7,490 nt of DNA from Ferroplasmaceae archaeon UBA567. Lineage in GTDB: Archaea; Thermoplasmatota; Thermoplasmata; Thermoplasmatales; Thermoplasmataceae. The position numbers and the translations under genes are program-made. Below, in pieces: positions 1 to 4,812 of the stretch (the stretch's first letter is position 1; each line of letters begins with the position of its first letter). The stretch covers positions 18,894-26,383 of the forward strand of contig DAUP01000071.1 in the NCBI GenBank assembly GCA_002505185.1, written 5' to 3'. The notes under the pieces were generated by a model. That model made no database searches, was not told where the DNA came from, and saw nothing but the letters and a program-made list of their open reading frames with translations.

Positions 1-1
1 C

Positions 2-925
2 TGCAGTGGCCTTTGAAACACCGTTGGAGAGATAGCTGTTTATGGTGAAGACAATCAGCAGCACCAGGCCGACAGGACCAAGATATCTGGAGAATACTGT
101 AAGTCCTGCATCACTATGTGTTGCAAAACTTCCTATACTGCTAACACCCCATCCAACTGTAAGTGCATAGGCTGCGGGAATCAATGCCACTGCTGTGAGG
201 ATCATAGCAATTACTATTGATTTTCCTATGTTCTTTTTGGGCTTGCTTATTTCCTCTGATATGGTTGTGACAACTCCTGAACCGGTAAAATCCAGTATTG
301 AGAATACCGATGCAAACATAATGGATGAAAAACCAATACTGTATGGCCCGCTTACCTCAAATGGTACAACAGAATTGTGTGCTCCTACCCTTATTATTAT
401 AATTATAGAGCCAATTAGAAGGAACATAATTTCAAGAAGTCCTGCAATTGCAGTATAGTTCAATGAAGGCCGTATTCCAAGATATGTTACTATGATAATA
501 AATGCCGTAAACATACCAGCAAAAAGTATCCAGAGATATGGAATGGAAGTTACCGAGGGCGCCATAAGGAATATAAAGGCTGATAATCCAAGTATTCCGA
601 ATGCTGCTCCGGTAATGTCGTAGTACATGAAACTCAGTGCCGTTATTGGGCCAAGCCTGCCCTTGTCAGTGGCACCTGCAGCATAAGCGTAATAACTCCC
701 AGAATTAGATTTGAGCTTTGAAAACTCATATGGAGTTACCATCCATAATGCATAAATTATCCATCCTATTATTACAGACATAACTGTCTGGGCTCCTGAA
801 ATTGAGAATGATGCTACCAGCAATATGGCTATATCAGCCGCCGGCGCCACCTGCCCCAGAGATTGAAAAACTCCCTGAGTAAGCCCAACAGAGTCTCTTT
901 TTAATTTGGTGTGCGTGATAACCAT
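2..925 (-). CDS. APC-superfamily amino-acid permease, C-terminal part outside window
   Basis: Reading the minus strand from the ATG at 923-925 gives 308 uninterrupted codons before the left edge, so the gene is cut by the window and not broken. The product is an integral membrane protein with long hydrophobic segments at roughly residues 30-60, 95-122, 130-150, 157-179, 200-212, 236-256 and 282-300. Family signs are SLGQVAPAADI (22-32) in the first helix, the loop YEFSKLKSNSGSYYAYA (66-82), and EEISKPKKNIGKSI (224-237), which matches the typical APC 'E-E-x-x-x-P-x-x-x-I-x-x-x-I' segment. APC proteins of this kind import amino acids or amines with protons. The substrate cannot be read from the sequence. 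About 150 residues are probably missing compared with the usual 450-500. It is transcribed in the same direction as trxA-trxB, but 187 bases and a terminator-like T-tract separate them, and it has its own TATA box, so it is probably a separate unit. Confidence 0.9.
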   Translation of the reverse strand, partial: MVITHTKLKRDSVGLTQGVFQSLGQVAPAADIAILLVASFSISGAQTVMSVIIGWIIYALWMVTPYEFSKLKSNSGSYYAYAAGATDKGRLGPITALSFMYYDITGAAFGILGLSAFIFLMAPSVTSIPYLWILFAGMFTAFIIIVTYLGIRPSLNYTAIAGLLEIMFLLIGSIIIIIRVGAHNSVVPFEVSGPYSIGFSSIMFASVFSILDFTGSGVVTTISEEISKPKKNIGKSIVIAMILTAVALIPAAYALTVGWGVSSIGSFATHSDAGLTVFSRYLGPVGLVLLIVFTINSYLSNGVSKATA

Positions 926-947
926 TTTTACACCTGTATGTATTATC

Positions 948-955
948 TTTAAATA
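948..955 (-). promoter_or_regulatory. TATA box of the APC permease
   Basis: The minus strand reads TATTTAAA. Its centre lies about 26 bases before the permease ATG, the archaeal TATA-to-start distance, so transcription may start at or within a few bases of the ATG. An AGGTG Shine-Dalgarno-like stretch at 931-935 sits 5 bases before the ATG and would be used only if the real start is slightly upstream. Seen in sequence; no start-site data. Confidence 0.6.
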
Positions 956-1103
956 GTATAAAGGTTTTTCGTTACAAATTCTCAGATTTATTATAATTAA
1001 AATAGTAATATAGTCCAAAATCTACTGTTCTTTAAATGCCGGATATTATCCTTTCCTATACCAGTTAAAAAAATTCCTAAAATCGTAAGAATATATTCTA
1101 ATC

Positions 1104-1112
1104 AAAAAAAAA
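1104..1112 (-). terminator. T-tract terminator after trxB
   Basis: On the minus strand a run of nine T follows the trxB stop codon directly, and further T-rich stretches lie downstream (around 1066-1073). There is no hairpin, which fits archaeal intrinsic termination on U-rich tracts. The rest of the 926-1112 gap holds only the permease promoter and AT-rich DNA; I see no gene in it. Confidence 0.55.
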
Positions 1113-2069
1113 TTAATGTTTAATAAGTTTCCAGTCGCTTTTTGCTGCCACTTTTCCCTTTCTTTTCTGTACATAGTTATACGCTGAGAGGGCTGCTGTG
1201 GCACCCTGGCCGGCAGATATCACGGCCTGTTTGTATGGTGTGTCGGTTACATCGCCGCAGGCAAATATACCCTCAGTGGAGGTTTTACAGAATTTATCCA
1301 CTATTACCTCATTATTTTCGGTAAGTTCCACCAGGTCTTTCACAAAGCCAGATTTTGCTATATATCCCATTTCGGCAAATACAGCTGAGACTGGTAAAGT
1401 GTTTCTTTTTCCACTGGATTTATTTTCAAAGGTTATGGATTCTACTGACTGTTTGCCGTTTACTGAAATTAATGTACTGCCAAAAAAGATTTCCTTGTTT
1501 TTTATACTGTTTACAGTTTCCAGCATTTCATCTTCCCCTAGCAGTTTTCTCCCATTGGTTATATAATGAACCTTGCCGGCAACAGAAGACAGGTATATCA
1601 TAGCCTCAAGGGCATGACTTCCGTTTCCCACTATTGCAACCTCCTTTCCCCGAAACAGTGGACCATCACATATTGCACAGTAAGATATCCCGTGGCCCTT
1701 TAGTTCAGCCTCACCACTTACATTCAGATCCCTTGGAGTCTTGCCAAATGCAAGTATCACTGACATTGATGAAAATTCCTTATTAGCGGTTTTCACTGTG
1801 AAATTATCACCATTTCTGGAAATTTTCAGTACCTCATCATATAGAAACTCTGTTCCATAATTCTGGGCTTGATCCTTGAATTTACCTGTCAGTTCAAATC
1901 CGCCTATCATGTCAAATCCAGGATAATTCTGTATATCTGTGGTAAGCAATGCCTGGCCGCCTATATCCTTTGTAATTACAAGGGTTTTCATGCCCTGCCT
2001 GGAGGCATAAATTGCTGCGGACAGCCCCGCAGATGCACCGCCAACTATTATGGTATCATAGGTATCCAT
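1113..2069 (-). CDS. trxB: Thioredoxin reductase with degenerate NADPH site
   Basis: A 318-residue flavoprotein, normal length for low-molecular-weight thioredoxin reductase, which keeps the partner thioredoxin reduced in the cytoplasm. The N-terminal FAD site is IIVGGASAGLSAAIYASR (7-24). The redox-active disulfide is Cys131/Cys134 in YCAICDG (130-136). The C-terminal FAD motif is EGIFACGDVTD (266-276) followed by KQAVISAGQGA (280-290). The middle pyridine-nucleotide domain keeps only part of its fold signature: GNGSHALEA (148-156) stands where GGGDSAxEE is usual, and YITNGRKLL (169-177) where the phosphate-binding HRRxxxR is usual. As I recall, the Thermoplasma acidophilum enzyme was reported not to use NADPH or NADH, and this protein resembles that type. 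It is the second gene of an operon: only 10 bases separate it from trxA, and GGTGGT (2073-2078) next to the trxA stop acts as its Shine-Dalgarno and supports this ATG. Confidence 0.95.
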   Translation of the reverse strand: MDTYDTIIVGGASAGLSAAIYASRQGMKTLVITKDIGGQALLTTDIQNYPGFDMIGGFELTGKFKDQAQNYGTEFLYDEVLKISRNGDNFTVKTANKEFSSMSVILAFGKTPRDLNVSGEAELKGHGISYCAICDGPLFRGKEVAIVGNGSHALEAMIYLSSVAGKVHYITNGRKLLGEDEMLETVNSIKNKEIFFGSTLISVNGKQSVESITFENKSSGKRNTLPVSAVFAEMGYIAKSGFVKDLVELTENNEVIVDKFCKTSTEGIFACGDVTDTPYKQAVISAGQGATAALSAYNYVQKRKGKVAAKSDWKLIKH

Positions 2070-2079
2070 AATACCACCA

Positions 2080-2436
2080 TTATGCCAGGTCTTTGATTTT
2101 CTGGATCAGGAATTCCTTTGGAACAACACCTATTGACATGTCCACAACCTTCCCATTTTTAAAGAACATGATTGTTGGTATGCTCTCTATCCTGAGGTTC
2201 CTTGATGTAACGGGATTTTCATCCACATTTACCTTTCCAAAATTTGCCACATCAGAGTATTCTCCTGAAAGCTCGTCTATCACAGGAGAGATATATCTGC
2301 ATGGTGCACACCAGGCTGCCCACATGTCGATAACTGATAATTTCGGTGAATTTACAAATGACTGGAAATTCCTGTCGTTTAACTCAACTGGCCCGCTTTT
2401 TCCTGTACTCTTACCAAATACATTGTTGTTTTCCAT
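2080..2436 (-). CDS. trxA: Thioredoxin
   Basis: A 118-residue thioredoxin-fold protein, a general dithiol reductant for cytoplasmic proteins. The active site is WCAPC (42-46; Cys43 and Cys46), with Ala in place of the common Gly of WCGPC. Asp38 precedes it, the cis-proline is Pro87 in ESIPTIM (84-90), and FFKNGKVV (91-98) forms the usual last strands. About 20 polar residues precede the first strand, a short N-terminal extension. I chose the ATG at 2434-2436 because a strong Shine-Dalgarno GGAGGT (2444-2449) lies 7 bases before it. An in-frame ATG at 2458-2460 would give 126 residues (MLFMEVIR added) and could serve a leaderless transcript. It is first in an operon with trxB, its obvious redox partner. 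It is divergent from the winged-helix regulator across a repeat-rich spacer. Confidence 0.95.
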   Translation of the reverse strand: MENNNVFGKSTGKSGPVELNDRNFQSFVNSPKLSVIDMWAAWCAPCRYISPVIDELSGEYSDVANFGKVNVDENPVTSRNLRIESIPTIMFFKNGKVVDMSIGVVPKEFLIQKIKDLA

Positions 2437-2443
2437 TCTAATT

Positions 2444-2449
2444 ACCTCC
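2444..2449 (-). promoter_or_regulatory. Ribosome binding site deciding the trxA start
   Basis: The minus strand reads GGAGGT, a full anti-16S match, ending 7 bases before the ATG at 2434-2436. It lies inside the reading frame of the longer possible form and so favours the shorter 118-residue protein. Confidence 0.65.
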
Positions 2450-2482
2450 ATAAACAGCATAATGCCATTATTATAGCATAAC

Positions 2483-2512
2483 TGTTAAAAAGATATTTCA
2501 AAAAGATATTTA
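2483..2512 (-). promoter_or_regulatory. Candidate TATA boxes of the trxA-trxB operon
   Basis: Two TATA-like elements are visible on the minus strand: TTAAATAT (2505-2512) and TTTTTAAC (about 2484-2491). The first predicts a start near 2480 and a leader of about 45 bases carrying the GGAGGT. The second predicts a start near 2460, giving either a 24-base leader or a leaderless long form. Both lie within a 12-bp tandem repeat, so it is unclear which one works. Confidence 0.45.
2487..2511. repeat. 12-bp tandem repeat in trxA upstream region
   Basis: AAAAAGATATTT occurs at 2487-2498 and again at 2500-2511, one base apart. TAACTGT flanks the pair at 2479-2485 and 2511-2517. The copies cover the expected trxA core promoter, so they may be operator half-sites or duplicated promoter elements. 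Confidence 0.6.
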
Positions 2513-2515
2513 ACT

Positions 2516-2541
2516 GTATTGTATGGTATTGTAAAAACAAT
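2516..2541. repeat. Operator-like repeats GTATTGTA and ATTGT-AAAA-ACAAT
   Basis: GTATTGTA occurs at 2516-2523 and 2526-2533, a 10-bp period that places both on the same face of the helix. The second copy runs into a perfect inverted repeat, ATTGT-AAAA-ACAAT (2528-2541). They sit between the back-to-back promoters of trxA and the regulator, a sensible place for a dimeric winged-helix protein to bind. The function is inferred. Confidence 0.45.
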
Positions 2542-2550
2542 GCAATATAG

Positions 2551-2558
2551 TTATATAG
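2551..2558 (+). promoter_or_regulatory. TATA box of the winged-helix regulator gene
   Basis: TTATATAG is centred about 24 bases before the ATG at 2578, pointing to a leaderless transcript; no Shine-Dalgarno is visible. ATATAGAAATA overlaps the box at 2553-2563 and recurs exactly at 2568-2578, 15 bases on and touching the start codon, which could allow autoregulation. Confidence 0.6.
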
Positions 2559-2577
2559 AAATACACAATATAGAAAT

Positions 2578-2964
2578 ATGGGTTCCTTTAATCAGATACT
2601 GGATGAAAATGCCACCTGCAGGGATATGTTTGAATATTTTTTCGATCTGTCACCATCTGATATTGCGGTTCTTTATTCTCTCACCAGGGACACATGTGAG
2701 ACTCTGGATGATATAGCCATGAAGATTCAGAAGGACAGGACAACTGTATTTAGGTCTCTCCAGAGACTTGTTGGAACTGGACTGGTCACAAAGAAAAAAA
2801 ATGTAATGGAGCGTGGAGGATATTATTATTCATATACAAGAATCAGCTCTGCAAAGATAAGTGATTTAATCAATGAGAAAGAAAAAGCTTTCCATGCTGT
2901 GCTTCAATGCCTGTTAAATGATATAGATAAAGAATTCAAACATGAAATATATCAAAAATATTAA
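2578..2964 (+). CDS. TrmB-like winged helix-turn-helix transcriptional regulator
   Basis: A 128-residue protein with a winged helix at about residues 25-88. LSPSDIAVLYSLTRD (24-38) is the first helix, ETLDDIAMKI (41-50) the second, and DRTTVFRSLQRLVGTGLV (53-70) the recognition helix. A basic wing, TKKKNVMERGGYYYSYTRI (71-89), follows. The C-terminal helix (about 92-123) probably dimerises it. The pattern resembles short archaeal TrmB/MarR-type regulators that lack a sugar-binding domain, so no ligand can be named. It has three cysteines (14, 40, 111), which would permit but do not prove redox sensing. It is divergent from trxA across 141 bp full of repeats, the usual place for a local regulator. 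It is followed after 24 bases by moaE, possibly co-transcribed, although a TATA-like element overlaps the gene end. Confidence 0.85.
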   Translation: MGSFNQILDENATCRDMFEYFFDLSPSDIAVLYSLTRDTCETLDDIAMKIQKDRTTVFRSLQRLVGTGLVTKKKNVMERGGYYYSYTRISSAKISDLINEKEKAFHAVLQCLLNDIDKEFKHEIYQKY

Positions 2965-2966
2965 TA
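2956..2966 (+). promoter_or_regulatory. Possible TATA box of moaE
   Basis: AAATATTAATA overlaps the stop codon of the regulator gene and is centred about 27 bases before the moaE ATG. It could start a leaderless moaE transcript inside an apparent operon. There is no Shine-Dalgarno before moaE, which supports leaderless initiation. Confidence 0.4.
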
Positions 2967-2988
2967 GTATCTGGCAATAGTTACTCTA

Positions 2989-3399
2989 ATGATCAGGATA
3001 CAGGAAGATAAAATAATTCCAGAAGACCTCATAAATGAAGTGAGGAGCAGGGAGGCAGGAGCCATAGTTACATTTTTTGGAACTGTAAGATCAAGGGATG
3101 AAACATCGGAAAATGTTATAGGTCTTATATATGAGGCATATGAGGAAATGGCAATTAAAAAGATAAAAGAAATTGTGGATGAGGCAGGAAAAAGATATCC
3201 AATAATGGATGTTTCAATTATTCAGCGGATAGGGCGTGTAAACCTTAGTGAAGATTCAATCGGCATAGCTGTATCATCTGAACACAGAGGAGATGCATTC
3301 CATGCATGCGAGTACATAATAGACCAAATCAAAATTTTGCCTCCCATATGGAAAAAGGAAATTTATTCCTCCGGTGAAGTCTGGAAATCTGAAACATGA
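2989..3399 (+). CDS. moaE: Molybdopterin synthase catalytic subunit MoaE
   Basis: The 136-residue product matches MoaE, which with the small sulfur carrier MoaD inserts the dithiolene sulfurs into precursor Z (cyclic pyranopterin monophosphate) to make molybdopterin in the cytoplasm. Visible landmarks are GAIVTFFGTVRSRD (24-37), with Arg34 in the position of the E. coli active-site Arg39, and LIYEAYEEMA (46-55). SEHRGDAFHA (97-106) and KILPPIWKKE (115-124) follow; Lys115 and Lys122 match the two catalytic lysines. GEVW (129-132) closes the domain. The usual HRxG before the middle strand is QRIG (79-82), a His-to-Gln change. The E. coli protein is about 150 residues, so this one is slightly short but complete in its core. 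No moaD or other cofactor gene is in the window. The last 37 bases overlap the convergent transporter gene. The start is fixed by the ATG and by homology beginning a few residues later. Confidence 0.92.
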   Translation: MIRIQEDKIIPEDLINEVRSREAGAIVTFFGTVRSRDETSENVIGLIYEAYEEMAIKKIKEIVDEAGKRYPIMDVSIIQRIGRVNLSEDSIGIAVSSEHRGDAFHACEYIIDQIKILPPIWKKEIYSSGEVWKSET

Positions 3400-4718
3400 C
3401 CCTTGGTGAAATATTTTGATCTGCCACTATAAACTGCTATTCCAGTAAATATGGAAACTATGAGGAATAATATTATAGCATTGAATTGCAATCCCACAAG
3501 CACCAGTATTGCCCCTGCTGTCAGGCCGCTCACTGCCTCCATAATTTTATTGAACATATAGTTCCAGCCGTTTCCTATTCCCCTTAATGAAGTGGGTATA
3601 AACTCATTCAGAACGGCATTGTATGCCATTGGGCCTGAATAATTCATGAAAATGATGACTATGGATAATGGTATTACAGAGTATACCGGCAGTATTCTGG
3701 AGAATGCCATAAACAGTGCAAATATGGATATTGCAGCAATTATGGATGGAATTACAGCTGCACGGTATATGCCGAAATGTTTTGCCAGCAAAGGTGATAT
3801 CACTGCACCGGCAAATCCAAAACTGTATATTATTGCATCTGCCTCCAGTATCTGATAAAATGTCAGAAATTTTAATATTTCCAGCATATATGTAATGTAA
3901 AATGCAAAGCCCCAGCCAATGAATCCAACTATACCGTTCAGGGAAAAGGCAAAAAGGAATTCCCTGTTGAGCCCCCTGTAGAATATGGATACAAGGTTCT
4001 TCAGACCTGTATTGTTTTTATGTTCAGATGCTTTTATATCCAAATCCCTGCCATATACATTCCTTAAGACCTTACGGGTTTCCCGGTATTTACCATTGCC
4101 ATAAAGCCATATTGGAGTTTCCGTCAGCCTTGATCGGAGGAGGAGGATTATGGCTGCGAATATTCCCCCTATAACGAAGATGTAGCGCCAGACAGAATCG
4201 TTGTGTATTGCTCTATCCAGAAGGAATACAGAACCCACAGCAATCAGTGCAACAACGGAAAAGCTGTATGCCCACAGTGAGTAATAATGGTTTCTCTGTC
4301 CCCTGCTTATATATTCATAGATATAGGAAAATCCTGTGGCAACATCACTACCTATTGAAAAACCCATTATTATCCTGAATATGGTGAATTCGTATATGTT
4401 AGTGGATACAGCAATTAAGAATGCAAAAACAATGAATATTGCCATATTGTACATCAAAAGCCTTTTCCTCCCAAATCTGTCAGTAAGGTATCCACCAAGG
4501 ATGGCACCCCCTATGGCACCAATATTGGCTGCCGCAATGGAAATGCCAAGCATTATGCCCAGTGGATTGAGGTCTGCCCTGAAGAATGTAAGCACAAATC
4601 CGAATGCTGTCAGATCCCACACATCCAGGAATACACTGGCTGATGCTATGAAAACCATGTATATGCCCTTTATATTATCATGTCTGTAGACAAATTCGGC
4701 CACACTGTTGGATTCCAT
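3363..4718 (-). CDS. MFS transporter, metabolite/proton symporter-like
   Basis: A 451-residue membrane protein with about 12 hydrophobic segments in two halves joined by a charged loop (about 206-245). The first helix carries paired acids in FLDVWDLTAFG (30-40; Asp32, Asp35), typical of sugar/organic-acid porters. MFS motif A is GGYLTDRFGRKR (75-86). The segment SYIYEYISRGQRN (131-143) ends the fourth-to-fifth-helix loop, with its C-half echo NEFIPTSLRGIGN near residue 370. RLTETPIWL (197-205) sits after helix 6, where sugar and acid porters carry PESPxWL. Such carriers import small sugars, aromatic acids or carboxylates with protons; the substrate is unknown. It lies head to head with the 2-hydroxyacid dehydrogenase genes, which suggests lactate, glycolate or a related acid. 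Its 3' end overlaps moaE by 37 bp in the convergent sense. No Shine-Dalgarno is seen; a TATA box 26 bases before the ATG supports this start. Confidence 0.92.
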   Translation of the reverse strand: MESNSVAEFVYRHDNIKGIYMVFIASASVFLDVWDLTAFGFVLTFFRADLNPLGIMLGISIAAANIGAIGGAILGGYLTDRFGRKRLLMYNMAIFIVFAFLIAVSTNIYEFTIFRIIMGFSIGSDVATGFSYIYEYISRGQRNHYYSLWAYSFSVVALIAVGSVFLLDRAIHNDSVWRYIFVIGGIFAAIILLLRSRLTETPIWLYGNGKYRETRKVLRNVYGRDLDIKASEHKNNTGLKNLVSIFYRGLNREFLFAFSLNGIVGFIGWGFAFYITYMLEILKFLTFYQILEADAIIYSFGFAGAVISPLLAKHFGIYRAAVIPSIIAAISIFALFMAFSRILPVYSVIPLSIVIIFMNYSGPMAYNAVLNEFIPTSLRGIGNGWNYMFNKIMEAVSGLTAGAILVLVGLQFNAIILFLIVSIFTGIAVYSGRSKYFTKGHVSDFQTSPEE

Positions 4719-4740
4719 AGCATTCTTAAATGCAGTAGAG

Positions 4741-4749
4741 ATAAAAACC
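4741..4749 (-). promoter_or_regulatory. TATA box of the MFS transporter gene
   Basis: The minus strand reads GGTTTTTAT, with its AT core centred about 26 bases before the transporter ATG. This predicts a leaderless transcript. It shares a 94-bp divergent spacer with the promoter of the flavoprotein gene. Confidence 0.5.
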
Positions 4750-4780
4750 TTTGCAGAAACAGGATTACCGGACTATGGAA

Positions 4781-4790
4781 ATAATTAATA
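4781..4790 (+). promoter_or_regulatory. TATA box of the glcD-like operon
   Basis: ATAATTAATA is centred about 27 bases before the ATG at 4813, and no Shine-Dalgarno precedes that ATG, so the transcript is probably leaderless. Only about 31 bases separate it from the divergent transporter TATA box, leaving room for one shared operator. I see no clear palindrome there. Confidence 0.55.
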
Positions 4791-4812
4791 GCCAGTAAGT
4801 TTTACATTCTCT

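Noticed and set aside
195..458. 87-residue plus-strand open frame
   Set aside because: It lies wholly inside the minus-strand APC permease, whose membrane-protein reading frame is continuous and shows family motifs. It has no start signals.
2..925. Permease as a truncated pseudogene
   Set aside because: The frame stays open to the first bases of the window, so the cut is the window edge and not a mutation.
1036..1068. Ten-codon frame after TTTAAATG in the permease/trxB spacer
   Set aside because: Too short, with no Shine-Dalgarno and no TATA box at the right distance; the TTTAAA touches its ATG.
1142..1603. Overlapping plus-strand open frames opposite trxB
   Set aside because: Antisense shadows of trxB, whose cofactor motifs are clear. 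Their translations show no family pattern.
2093..2476. 127-residue plus-strand open frame opposite trxA
   Set aside because: Mirror frame of the thioredoxin gene, which has WCAPC and the cis-proline in the minus-strand frame.
2479..2578. CRISPR array or mobile-element ends
   Set aside because: The repeats are only 7-12 bp, with spacers of 1-15 bp and no unique 30-40 bp spacers, transposase or target duplication. A promoter/operator region fits better.
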